18,177 bases of DNA from Pseudomonadota bacterium (GCA_023433855.1 JAEYTV010000573.1:1-18177), one strand, 5' to 3'. Counted from the stretch's first letter, positions 7,979-14,210 are shown. The notes: generated by a model not told the origin, from the sequence alone. Program-made: numbers and translations.

Positions 7979-8526
7979 CGGTTTTTATCCGCGACGCCGG
8001 TCTCTCTGCAGAGGTCGGGGAGAGGGTGCTTTCCGCCGGTTTCCCGGGCGCCCGGAGTGTTTCCGGGCATCCCGTCGGACGAAGTCCGGCGACACCAACC
8101 ACCTCGACCTCCATGTGTGCCGCACAGGCACGCCCGGCGCACTCTTTCGGGCATCAGAAGCAGGTGGCCGGTCCTTCGACTCACCGCTCCCCCCTGTCGC
8201 CGGAGGGAGACCATTTTCCGCGGACCCCGATGATGAAGGTTCACGTCGTCCCTTCACCACCAGCGCCGGCCCCGCATGGCTGGCACGCCTGCCAGCGTAT
8301 CCGATGCGGGACGGGGAGATTGTAGGCACAGCTTTGCCGGCCGGGGATGAGGAAGGGGTTAAGTGATTGATGTTTGGTGGGTGGGAGTGCGGAATGGGGA
8401 TGACCTCGTCCTGATCCGAGCCTCAAGCTGCATCCGGCGGTGCCTGTCGGCGCGGGATCCCCTGTGCGGGATCATCTGCCTTCTGCAAAGGCATGCCTCG
8501 ATCCCCTCTCCGCGGAATCTGCGCCG
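7979..8526. other. Long intergenic stretch without a convincing gene
   Basis: Open frames exist on both strands here (for example 7944-8366 on + and 7985-8329 on -), but none has a ribosome-binding site together with a recognisable or balanced protein sequence. They are Arg/Pro/Gly-rich, as expected from non-coding GC-rich DNA. The stretch contains a nested palindrome at 8271-8310 and several shorter imperfect hairpins, including one at about 8072-8092 around GTCGGAC. The promoter of the Rid-family gene begins at 8527. Confidence 0.6.
8271..8310. repeat. Nested palindrome (possible intergenic repeat element)
   Basis: The inner hairpin GCTGGCA-CGCC-TGCCAGC (8279-8296) is perfect, with seven pairs and a four-base loop. 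It is enclosed by a second perfect seven-base pairing, CCCGCAT (8271-8277) with ATGCGGG (8304-8310). It lies in a gene-free stretch, no T-run follows, and it is in the size class of rhizobial intergenic repeats (RIME/REP-like). Whether it recurs elsewhere cannot be told from one copy. Confidence 0.4.
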
Positions 8527-8556
8527 TTGACATACGCCGCGTATGAATTATATGAA
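8527..8556 (+). promoter_or_regulatory. Sigma-70-type promoter of the Rid-family gene
   Basis: TTGACA (8527-8532) is a perfect -35 hexamer. Possible -10 elements are TATATG (8549-8554, spacer 16) or TATGAA (8551-8556, spacer 18). The predicted start point is near 8562-8565, giving a leader of about 100 bases before ATG 8662. Both palindromic operators overlap this promoter. Confidence 0.6.
8531..8545. promoter_or_regulatory. Operator half of a twin site, copy 1 (overlaps -35)
   Basis: CATACGCCGCGTATG is a perfect palindrome with arms CATACG/CGTATG. It overlaps the last two bases of the -35 hexamer and fills the spacer. It shares the pattern CATAC-N5-GTATG with the second copy. Symmetry and length fit a TetR-family dimer site, but the regulator is not in the window. 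Confidence 0.65.
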
Positions 8557-8560
8557 ATTA

Positions 8561-8577
8561 ACATACAAGACGTATGT
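8561..8577. promoter_or_regulatory. Operator half of a twin site, copy 2 (at the predicted start point)
   Basis: ACATAC-AAGAC-GTATGT is a perfect 6+5+6 palindrome centred 31 bases after copy 1, which is three helical turns, so both sites face the same side of DNA. It sits just after the -10 region. A protein bound to both copies would block RNA polymerase. Confidence 0.65.
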
Positions 8578-8661
8578 AAGTGACCCAGACAAATCCGCGC
8601 GAATCCGCGCAAGTCCAGCGCCCGCAGCCGAGCGGCTGGATCGACGCACAGGAGTAACCCC

Positions 8662-9060
8662 ATGACCAAACGTGACGCCATCTTTCCCGCCGGGCGCCAG
8701 GCGCTCTATGACATCAACCGATATTCGGCGGCGGTCCGTTCGGGCGACCTGTTGTTCGTATCCGGTCAGGTGGGCAGCCGCGAGGACGGCTCGCCGGAGC
8801 CTGATTTCGGCAGGCAGGTGGAACTGGCCTTCGAGAATCTCGGCGCAGTGCTGAAGGCAGCCGGCGCGACCTTCGACGACATCATCGACGTCACGACATT
8901 CCACACCGACCCGCAGAACCAGTTTGAAACCATCATGGCCATCAAGGAAAAGGTGTTTGCGGAAAAACCCTATCCCAACTGGACCGCCGTCGGCGTCAAC
9001 TGGCTGGCCGGGTTCGACTTCGAGATCAAGGTGATCGCGCGGATTCCGGCAGCCGGCTGA
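8662..9060 (+). CDS. Rid (YjgF/YER057c/UK114) family protein lacking the RidA arginine
   Basis: The product has 132 residues, the standard Rid length, with AGGAG (8650-8654) well placed before ATG 8662. Family landmarks are LLFVSGQVG (about 30-38), the Asp/Thr-rich FDDIIDVTTFHTD strand and the C-terminal FEIKVIARI strand. True RidA enzymes hydrolyse reactive 2-aminoacrylate and related enamines and need an Arg (Arg105 in E. coli) in a PARS motif. Here the aligned segment reads YPNWTAVGV, with Trp107 in that place. It therefore belongs to another Rid subgroup whose substrate is unknown, and deaminase activity should not be assumed. It is a single-gene unit with its own twin operator. Confidence 0.85.
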   Translation: MTKRDAIFPAGRQALYDINRYSAAVRSGDLLFVSGQVGSREDGSPEPDFGRQVELAFENLGAVLKAAGATFDDIIDVTTFHTDPQNQFETIMAIKEKVFAEKPYPNWTAVGVNWLAGFDFEIKVIARIPAAG

Positions 9061-9199
9061 GGGGCCGCGGGCCGTCGATCATGAATGCCTCCGGGGCCGG
9101 CTCTCCCATGCCGTCCCGCCGGTCCATGTCGAGGGCTGGGGCTTCGATGCCCTGCCCGTTCGCCTGTCCACGCGTTCGCTTCCGGTAGCGCCATCGGGC

Positions 9200-9224
9200 G
9201 GAACTTCGCACTGAGTGCGGGGTT
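9200..9224 (+). promoter_or_regulatory. EcfG/RpoE2-like promoter before the 64-residue protein
   Basis: GGAAC (9200-9204), a 16-base spacer, then GGTT (9221-9224) closely matches the alphaproteobacterial general stress promoter GGAAC-N16-17-CGTT, with only the C changed to G. The predicted start point is about 35-40 bases before ATG 9269. The spacer contains the palindrome CGCAC-TGA-GTGCG (9207-9219). Confidence 0.4.
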
Positions 9225-9268
9225 CAAGGCTTCGTGGAACACGCAACGCCGGATGGAGGCCGATCACG

Positions 9269-9463
9269 ATGAGCACCGGAGAACATCGCCCGCTTGAGGA
9301 AAAGGCGATCGAAGCCGTGGTGGAGGAACTGGAAAGGCAGGCGGCCGAAAACCCTTCGGTGCTGCGGGTGCGCCGCGACGGCGACAGGGTGGTCGTGGAC
9401 GGCGCGATCGATGTGGATGCGCTGGTCATGGTGGTTGTGGGCTCGATGGCGGGCGGTCCCTGA
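9269..9463 (+). CDS. 64-residue acidic protein of unknown function
   Basis: I do not recognise a family. ATG 9269 has GGAGG (9255-9259) nine bases ahead and gives 64 residues starting MSTGEHRPLEEKAIEAVVEE. The first half should form an amphipathic, Glu-rich helix (about 8-28). The second half alternates hydrophobic and charged residues in a way that suggests short beta strands (VLRVRRDGDRVVVDGAIDV), ending in a hydrophobic VMVVVGSMAGGP tail. The clear ribosome-binding site, codon-like third-position bias and an upstream EcfG-like promoter argue that it is real. It converges on the desaturase gene, whose stop lies 33 bases away. If the promoter is right it would be a general stress protein. 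Confidence 0.55.
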   Translation: MSTGEHRPLEEKAIEAVVEELERQAAENPSVLRVRRDGDRVVVDGAIDVDALVMVVVGSMAGGP

Positions 9464-9495
9464 AGCTCGCCACAGCGGCATAGCACCGCGCCGTG

Positions 9496-10533
9496 TCACG
9501 CTGGGGCGTGGCGAAGTTCGCGAAAGCCGACCAGCTTTCCGAGTTCCTCGTCCCATAGGACCAGCCTGACACACCGCAGGCTGTCCCTCAGGGTTATGCG
9601 TCCGATGGCAGCGAGTTCGGGATGGCACTCCAGGACCTCCGGCAACCTGTAATAGGGAATGCGGCTCGACAGGTGATGGACGTGATGTATCCCGATATTG
9701 CCGGTAAGCCATCGCAACACCGGGGGCAGATCATAGTGAGACGCGCCGTGGAGGGCTGCGCCGGGAAAATGCCAGTCTTCATCCTTCGCCCAGTGCGTCT
9801 CCTCGAACTGATGCTGGACGTAGAACAGCCAGATGCCTGCCGCTCCGGCCAGCAGCACGATAGGCGCGTGCGTGGCCAGGAAGGGTCCCACTCCGACGGC
9901 CCACATCAATGCAGCGGCAAGCAGGACGGCGGCGACATTCGTTGCCATGGTCGAGACCCAGGGCATTGCGCCAGAGCGCATCATCCCGAAGGGAAGCCTC
10001 TGTTTCAGAAGGAAGACCCAGATCGGCCCGATGCCGAACATCACCAGTGGATGCCGGTAAAGGCGGTAGGCCAGTCTTCGCATCTTCGACGACGCCCGAT
10101 ATTCGGCGACCGTGAGCGTGGTGATGTCGCCGATGCCCCGCTCGTCCAGATTTCCCGCCGAGGCATGGTGGATGGCGTGGGCACGACGCCAATAATCGTA
10201 GGGCGTGAGGGTCAGGACACCCAGGACCCGTCCCGTCCAGTCGTCCAGGCTCCGCCGGGCAAAGAAGGAGCCGTGCCCGCAATCGTGCTGGATCGCAAAC
10301 AGCCGCAACAGAAAAGCTGCGGCGGCCGGAACCACGAGGATGAGGCCAAGCCAGATCTCATAAGTGATGCAGAGGTAGGCAAGCAGCCAAAGGACCGCGA
10401 AAGGCACGGCTGTCACAAACAGCTCGAATGTGCTGCGGCGAACTTTCGGCTGCCGATATCGGGACAGCGTCTTCATCAAGGCGGAGGCATCAGGGTGGGG
10501 GGAGGTGGACGGCACGCGGACGGCGATATTCAT
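9496..10533 (-). CDS. Membrane fatty acid desaturase (three histidine boxes)
   Basis: These di-iron membrane enzymes introduce double bonds into acyl chains of lipids using O2 and reduced ferredoxin-type donors. I chose the ATG at 10533-10531 (MNIAVRVPS), giving 345 residues. A longer frame to 10584 would overlap the gene ahead. All three histidine boxes are present: HDCGH (83-87), HAIHH (119-123) and HHVHH (283-287), with a further HQFEETHW at about 241-248. Hydrophobic segments lie around 38-80 and 195-240. The arrangement resembles the omega-6/delta-12 side of the family more than delta-9 acyl-CoA desaturases, but position specificity cannot be read off. It starts ten bases after the stop of the 46-residue protein gene, so both are probably on one transcript. 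Confidence 0.88.
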   Translation of the reverse strand: MNIAVRVPSTSPHPDASALMKTLSRYRQPKVRRSTFELFVTAVPFAVLWLLAYLCITYEIWLGLILVVPAAAAFLLRLFAIQHDCGHGSFFARRSLDDWTGRVLGVLTLTPYDYWRRAHAIHHASAGNLDERGIGDITTLTVAEYRASSKMRRLAYRLYRHPLVMFGIGPIWVFLLKQRLPFGMMRSGAMPWVSTMATNVAAVLLAAALMWAVGVGPFLATHAPIVLLAGAAGIWLFYVQHQFEETHWAKDEDWHFPGAALHGASHYDLPPVLRWLTGNIGIHHVHHLSSRIPYYRLPEVLECHPELAAIGRITLRDSLRCVRLVLWDEELGKLVGFRELRHAPA

Positions 10534-10543
10534 GAGCCGCAGT

Positions 10544-10684
10544 CTACTTCTGCTTGTTGCCGACGCCTGGTGCGGTGCTGGCACCCTTGACCTTGCTGCC
10601 CAAAGTCGGGGGCGCTGCGGCGGGTACCTTTTCCTTCTTCGGCTTGCGCGCCTCGCGATTGCTTCTCAATTGGCCCTTGGCCAT
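10544..10684 (-). CDS. 46-residue Lys/Arg-rich conserved small protein
   Basis: ATG at 10684-10682 is preceded by GAAGGAA on the minus strand, and the product starts MAKGQLRSNREARKPKKEK. It is very basic in the first half and Pro/Ala/Gly-rich in the second. I remember similar small MAKGQ...R.NKE.KKPK proteins as conserved hypotheticals in rhizobia and relatives. No function is known to me; the charge would suit nucleic acid or ribosome contact, but this is only inference. The stop lies ten bases before the desaturase ATG. The frame is open upstream to 10819, but the longer version would translate a TACGAA hexamer repeat and lacks a better ribosome-binding site. Confidence 0.75.
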   Translation of the reverse strand: MAKGQLRSNREARKPKKEKVPAAAPPTLGSKVKGASTAPGVGNKQK

Positions 10685-10693
10685 GACCGTTCC

Positions 10694-10711
10694 TTCGTAT
10701 TCGTATTCGTA
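10694..10711. repeat. Hexanucleotide tandem repeat, three copies of TTCGTA
   Basis: Three perfect copies of TTCGTA (TACGAA on the minus strand) lie in the leader of the 46-residue protein gene, 10 bases before its start and touching the ribosome-binding region. With three copies only, it may be chance. Confidence 0.7.
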
Positions 10712-10820
10712 TGTGAATGGGCGCAGTCTCGAAACCGTGCCCGCAGATCGACAAATCGTGGGAGCATTCGAGGCGTGCTCCTGTGTTCTTGTTGGTGGTT
10801 CATCCGTACCTCGCCGCAAT

Positions 10821-11024
10821 TCACAGCGGCAGCGCTACGCAATCCCACGAGGTTGGAGGCGGTTGCACCGGCTCTTCATGCGTCAGGCGAACTATCCGTG
10901 ACCGCACGGCAAGTTTCCCGAGGGAGACGGCAGAAGAGATCGCCACGCCTGAAAGGATGTTCTCACGATAGCCAAAGCCGCTAACGCTGACGAGGTTTTT
11001 GATAAATCGGGGGTCGGAAGACAT
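10821..11024 (-). CDS. 67-residue protein of unknown function
   Basis: ATG at 11024-11022 has AAAGGAGG ending five bases ahead, the strongest ribosome-binding site in the window. A minus-strand promoter sits at 11099-11127. The product starts MSSDPRFIKNLVSVSGFGYR and contains a mildly hydrophobic middle (NILSGVAISSAVSLGKLAV, about 22-40) followed by a basic and then Pro-rich end. I do not recognise it, and it has no clear membrane span or catalytic motif. It lies 136 bases before the 46-residue gene on the same strand, which may be read from the same transcript. The signals rather than the sequence carry the call. Confidence 0.55.
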   Translation of the reverse strand: MSSDPRFIKNLVSVSGFGYRENILSGVAISSAVSLGKLAVRSRIVRLTHEEPVQPPPTSWDCVALPL

Positions 11025-11098
11025 TTCGTCCTCCTTTCGTTGGGGCCAGGGAACGCCCCTGAAGCGGCAGCGCCCGGACAATGGCTACCGAAGACAGG

Positions 11099-11127
11099 AT
11101 AATACCCTCATCGGGCACTGCACGCAA
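11099..11127 (-). promoter_or_regulatory. Probable sigma-70 promoter of the 67-residue protein gene
   Basis: On the minus strand, TTGCGT (11127-11122), exactly 17 bases, then TATTAT (11104-11099). The -10 matches five of six consensus bases; the -35 matches only TTG. It would give a leader of about 65-70 bases before ATG 11024. Confidence 0.4.
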
Positions 11128-11236
11128 TGACATAAGAGGATCATCGGTCCGCGGCTCCGATTCCCCGAAGCCGCTGTCGTCTCGCACGGCGCAGACCAGT
11201 TCTCCGGCTGCGTCGGAGGAGTTTTCAAACTTTTGG

Positions 11237-11264
11237 TTGACTTTCGGACAGAACTCACTATTTT
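11237..11264 (+). promoter_or_regulatory. Probable promoter of cspA with palindrome over the -10
   Basis: TTGACT (11237-11242), 16 bases, then TATTTT (11259-11264). The -10 lies within a perfect inverted repeat AACTCA (11252-11257)/TGAGTT (11264-11269). The surrounding 11220-11290 is the most AT-rich part of this region. The next gene in this direction is cspA. Confidence 0.45.
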
Positions 11265-11269
11265 GAGTT

Positions 11270-11412
11270 TACCGATCTTTTTCTCGCTGAGCTTTGGTTA
11301 TTGCGCGATTGGCACCGCGCCCTGAACGAACCTTTCCTTTGAAAACATCGCTACACTCCCCAGGATGTCACCGACATTCTGGCCGATCACTTATGCTAAG
11401 AAAGGGTTCATC
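11270..11412 (+). other. cspA: Long leader of cspA
   Basis: If the promoter at 11237-11264 is used, the mRNA has an untranslated leader of about 140 bases. Long leaders that refold with temperature are established for E. coli cspA and are frequent in csp genes. The stretch 11025-11412 otherwise contains only the minus-strand promoter at 11099-11127; the small open frame at 11081-11266 has no ribosome-binding site. Confidence 0.4.
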
Positions 11413-11622
11413 ATGACCACTGGCACAGTTAAATGGTTCAATTCCACCAAGGGCTTCGGCTTCATCCAGCCTGACAACGGAGGCGCTGACGCGTTCGTGC
11501 ATATCTCGGCCGTCGAGCGTGCCGGAATGCGCGAAATCGTCGAAGGACAGAAGCTCAACTACGATCTCGAGCGCGACAGCAAGTCGGGCAAGATGTCGGC
11601 CTGCAATCTTCAGTCCGCCTGA
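11413..11622 (+). CDS. cspA: Cold-shock domain protein
   Basis: This 69-residue single cold-shock domain binds single-stranded RNA and DNA and acts as an RNA chaperone in the cytoplasm. ATG 11413 (MTTGTVKWFN) is the canonical start, with AAAGGG at 11401-11406; upstream in-frame codons belong to the leader. RNP1 is KGFGFI (13-18) and RNP2 is FVHIS (28-32), with the aromatic residues Trp8, Phe15, Phe17, Phe28 and His30 that stack on bases. A strong terminator follows 64 bases after the stop. The family contains several paralogues per rhizobial genome, not all cold-induced, so the symbol denotes type rather than proven cold response. Confidence 0.93.
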   Translation: MTTGTVKWFNSTKGFGFIQPDNGGADAFVHISAVERAGMREIVEGQKLNYDLERDSKSGKMSACNLQSA

Positions 11623-11685
11623 TATCGGTATCTGCTCTCCCTTGACCACGGATGTACTGGCACTGTCGAGAGCGTGAACCAACCG

Positions 11686-11717
11686 AGGCCGGGCTAACTG
11701 CCCGGCCTTTTCTTTTT
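11686..11717 (+). terminator. Strong rho-independent terminator after cspA
   Basis: AGGCCGGGC (11686-11694) pairs perfectly with GCCCGGCCT (11700-11708) over the loop TAACT, followed by TTTTCTTTTT (11708-11717). It separates cspA from the 74-residue gene, although read-through would link them. Confidence 0.9.
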
Positions 11718-11753
11718 GGACCGTTTCGACGGCCAAGCCTGAAAGGCAACTCC

Positions 11754-11978
11754 ATGACACAGACGTTCAGCAAGCCCCGTCAGCGGGCGGAAAGCGCCTT
11801 CAACAAAATTCAAAGCCAGTTCTTCGCGAAAGCTCACGCGGCGGAAGAGGAAGATTTCGTCAAGCAGGCTCGCGAGGAAAAAACCCTGCGCCTGCGCGAG
11901 GCCCGGCTGGCCAAGGACGAACATGACCGCCTCAACGCGGCCTCGGCTCTGATCAGGATGCGCGCCAAGAAGGCCTAA
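11754..11978 (+). CDS. 74-residue charged helical protein typically found near csp genes
   Basis: ATG 11754 has GAAAGG (11741-11746) ahead. The product starts MTQTFSKPRQRAESAFNKIQ and is almost entirely Lys/Arg/Glu/Ala-rich, predicted as one or two long helices with a possible coiled coil (about 25-70: EEEDFVKQAREEKTLRLREARLAKDE). I recall this type, with the invariant-looking EKTLRLREARLAKE stretch, as a conserved hypothetical next to cold-shock genes in rhizobia. Function is unknown. The gene lies 36 bases after the cspA terminator, so at cspA read-through levels it would be co-expressed. Confidence 0.75.
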   Translation: MTQTFSKPRQRAESAFNKIQSQFFAKAHAAEEEDFVKQAREEKTLRLREARLAKDEHDRLNAASALIRMRAKKA

Positions 11979-12028
11979 AGCCGGAGACACCGCCCCGGCA
12001 CTCAGCCGGCGCCAACCAAGGATGCCCC

Positions 12029-12331
12029 ATGTCGGACGATACCCTCGAACTTCAGGCAAGCACGACCGCGTGGCAGATCGCGATGCAGGAAATCCTTCGC
12101 GTGGTGATCCGTGACATTTACAAGTCGGACGACACAGCGACATTCAAGGCGCACATCAAGCGCATCGAGGAGGGGGCCGTCGACAGCATCTACGCGGACC
12201 TGCGGCTGCGAGGCACGAATGAATGGACCGAAACGCTCGTGAAGGAGAAGGCGGCGAACATCGTTACCACCCTCCTCACATCCTTCACCTTCGACCAGCC
12301 TGACCGAAACCCGACGAGCGCAAGTCAATAG
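12029..12331 (+). CDS. 100-residue hypothetical protein
   Basis: ATG 12029 has AAGGA (12018-12022) at a good distance. The 100-residue product begins MSDDTLELQASTTAWQIAMQ and is soluble and mostly helical, with several aliphatic heptad-like stretches (ILRVVIRDIYKSD; EEGAVDSIYADLRLRG; ANIVTTLLTSF) and no Cys. I do not recognise a family. It follows the 74-residue gene by 50 bases on the same strand, so the two may form a small unit. It converges on the LysR gene 56 bases away; the gap holds a hairpin CGGCC-TTCAGG-GGCCG (12349-12364) with no T-run. Confidence 0.65.
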   Translation: MSDDTLELQASTTAWQIAMQEILRVVIRDIYKSDDTATFKAHIKRIEEGAVDSIYADLRLRGTNEWTETLVKEKAANIVTTLLTSFTFDQPDRNPTSASQ

Positions 12332-12387
12332 CCCGTGTCGGTCAAGCACGGCCTTCAGGGGCCGAGTATCGAGAAGTTGCGCAACGC

Positions 12388-13293
12388 CTAGCCAGGCCGT
12401 TGTTTGCGCCTCCCTGCTCTAAGGGTCTCCTTGAACAATTCGAATGCCGTCGTGCCTTGCCGATCGGGGTAGTAGAGGTGGTAACCTGCGAAGTGCTCGC
12501 ACCACGGCTCCAGCAGGCGGATCAGACGGCCATCGGCGATTGGCTCGGCCACGAGATCTTCGAGGATGTAGAGGACGCCGAACCCCTGAAGGGCGGCGGC
12601 CACCAGCAGGTCGCCATCATTGAACACCGGCCCACGGCCCGGCACGACCGTCACCGCGCGCCCGTCGCGCCCGAACTGCCAGGGAGACAGGTCCCCGCGC
12701 CCATTGCCATAGGCGATGCAGCGATGCCTCGTGAGGTCGGAAGGCTCCATCGGCGCCGGATGGTCGCCCAGATAGCCGGGAGCGGCCACCACCGCGACGC
12801 GAAGCGGAGGCCCGATCGCCAGTGCGATCATGTCCTTCTCCAGTCGCTCGCCGAGCCGGATGCCTGCATCGTAGCGGCCCGCGACGATATCTGTCATCCC
12901 GCTCTCCACGCACACCTCCACCTCGATGCCGGGATAGCGGCGCATGAAAGACGCGAGAATCGGCCAGAGCACCGTGTCGGCGGCATGCTTGCCCGTGGTG
13001 ATCCGCACGGTGCCGACCGCCGCCCCGCGCGCCCGGGAGAGCGCCTCGATCTCGCCCTCCAGCCCGGCGAGTGCCGGCGAGAGGGTGGCCAGCAGCCGTT
13101 CCCCGGCTGCGGTCGGGGCAACGCTGCGCGTGGTGCGGGCAAGCAGGCGAAATCCGAGTTCACCCTCCAGCCGCTTCATCGTCTGGCTCAAGGCCGACTG
13201 CGTGACGCCGAGCCGCCGTGCCGCCCGTGTAAAGCTGCGCTCCGAGGCAATGGCCGCAAAGGCGGCAAGGTCGCTGAACTGATCCGGCCGCAT
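12388..13293 (-). CDS. LysR-type transcriptional regulator
   Basis: This 301-residue protein has the standard LysR layout. Residues about 1-60 are a winged helix-turn-helix (FAAIASERSFTRAARRLGVTQSALSQTMKRLEGELGFRLLARTTRSV). Residues about 90-295 are the periplasmic-binding-protein-like effector domain, with the two lobes visible around TVRITTGKHAADTVLWPIL and GDLLVAAALQGFGVLYILEDLV. The start is the ATG at 13293-13291. It is divergent from the SDR gene across a 101-base gap with direct repeats and a palindrome. In this arrangement LysR proteins usually control the neighbouring gene and themselves, so the SDR is the likely target. The effector is unknown; it resembles regulators paired with oxidoreductases of unspecified substrate. 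Confidence 0.92.
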   Translation of the reverse strand: MRPDQFSDLAAFAAIASERSFTRAARRLGVTQSALSQTMKRLEGELGFRLLARTTRSVAPTAAGERLLATLSPALAGLEGEIEALSRARGAAVGTVRITTGKHAADTVLWPILASFMRRYPGIEVEVCVESGMTDIVAGRYDAGIRLGERLEKDMIALAIGPPLRVAVVAAPGYLGDHPAPMEPSDLTRHRCIAYGNGRGDLSPWQFGRDGRAVTVVPGRGPVFNDGDLLVAAALQGFGVLYILEDLVAEPIADGRLIRLLEPWCEHFAGYHLYYPDRQGTTAFELFKETLRAGRRKQRPG

Positions 13294-13323
13294 TGATAAT
13301 CCCTGCTACTGGGCCCCATGACT

Positions 13324-13351
13324 TATTAGCGGGTTATATCGATATATTAGC
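13324..13351. promoter_or_regulatory. Direct repeats and palindrome in the LysR/SDR divergent region
   Basis: TATTAGC occurs at 13324-13330 and again at 13345-13351, 21 bases apart, which is two helical turns. Between them ATATCGATAT (13336-13345) is a perfect palindrome. The stretch is AT-rich in a GC-rich setting and lies midway between the two starts. It is the most probable LysR-binding and promoter region, inferred from position. Confidence 0.45.
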
Positions 13352-13394
13352 TCGCCTACATAGCCGACAAGAGCGACGAAGCAAGGAAGAGGCT

Positions 13395-14210
13395 ATGACG
13401 AAGGTATGGCTGGTGACAGGCGCAAGCCGCGGACTTGGGCGCGAAATCGCGAGGGCGGCCCTCGACGCGGGCGACACGGTGGTGGCGACCGCGCGGTCTG
13501 CCGACGCCCTGCGCGAGGGTTTTGGAGGGGACGAGGATCGCCTGCATGCGCTTGCGCTGGATATCACCGACGCGGAGGCGGCAAAGGCGGTCGCCGCCGA
13601 GACATTCGAACGGTTCGGATCCATCGACGTGCTGGTCAACAATGCCGGCCATGCGGAATTGGGCTTCTTCGAGACCTTCACGGATGCCGCCGTGCGTCGA
13701 CAGTTCGACGTGAACCTGTTCGGCACCATGAACGTTGCACGCGCGGTTGCCCCCCACATGCGCGAGCGCCGCTCGGGCCTCATCGTCACGATCTCATCGG
13801 TCAGCGGACTGGTCTCCAGCGCCGGGGGTTCTGTCTATTCCGCATCGAAATTTGCGGTCGAGGGCTGGATGGAGGGCTTTGCGCAGGAACTTGCGCCTCT
13901 GGGCGTCCGTTCGCTACTGGTCGAACCGGGGATGCTGCGCACCGACTTCATGGATCGGAAGTCGGCAAACTTCGGCAGCATCGACATTCCAGACTATGCC
14001 GAGGCCGTGGCGCAATATCGGGCCTTCGTGGAGGGGGCGAACGGCAATCAGCCGAACGATCCGAAGCTGCTTGCCGCGCGGATCGTTTGGCTCGCGTCCG
14101 AGGACGAGACGCCGGCGCGGCTGATCTTTGGCGACGACGCCAGCCAGTGGGCCCTCGCCAAGCTCGACAGGTTGCGAAAGGAGATCGTCCAGTCCGCCGA
14201 TCGGCGCTGA
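13395..14210 (+). CDS. Short-chain dehydrogenase/reductase (classical SDR)
   Basis: This 271-residue NAD(P)(H)-dependent oxidoreductase starts at ATG 13395 with GGAAGAGG (13385-13392) ahead; the frame is open upstream to 13293 but without a better start. Cofactor motif TGASRGLG is at 8-15, Asp57 in LDITD, NNAG at 82-85, and the catalytic set is Ser135, Tyr148 and Lys152 (YSASK). Arg35 in ATARS after the second strand favours NADP(H). The C-terminal region (about 185-240) is longer than the minimum and would form the substrate lid. The substrate cannot be predicted. Its divergent LysR partner suggests induction by a small molecule. Confidence 0.93.
   Translation: MTKVWLVTGASRGLGREIARAALDAGDTVVATARSADALREGFGGDEDRLHALALDITDAEAAKAVAAETFERFGSIDVLVNNAGHAELGFFETFTDAAVRRQFDVNLFGTMNVARAVAPHMRERRSGLIVTISSVSGLVSSAGGSVYSASKFAVEGWMEGFAQELAPLGVRSLLVEPGMLRTDFMDRKSANFGSIDIPDYAEAVAQYRAFVEGANGNQPNDPKLLAARIVWLASEDETPARLIFGDDASQWALAKLDRLRKEIVQSADRR

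Noticed and set aside
7944..8366. A 140-codon plus-strand frame in the intergenic region after the liu operon
   Set aside because: It has no ribosome-binding site, starts within the terminator hairpin and has Arg/Pro/Gly-rich composition typical of non-coding GC-rich DNA.
9622..10590. A plus-strand frame opposite the desaturase gene
   Set aside because: The desaturase has all three histidine boxes; the antisense product is Gly/Gln/Arg-rich and shows no fold pattern.
11081..11266. A 61-codon plus-strand frame before cspA
   Set aside because: It has no ribosome-binding site, a Ser/Arg-rich random-looking sequence, and runs through the predicted cspA promoter.
12400..13296. A plus-strand frame opposite the LysR gene
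   Set aside because: The LysR protein on the minus strand has complete domain structure; this frame has none.
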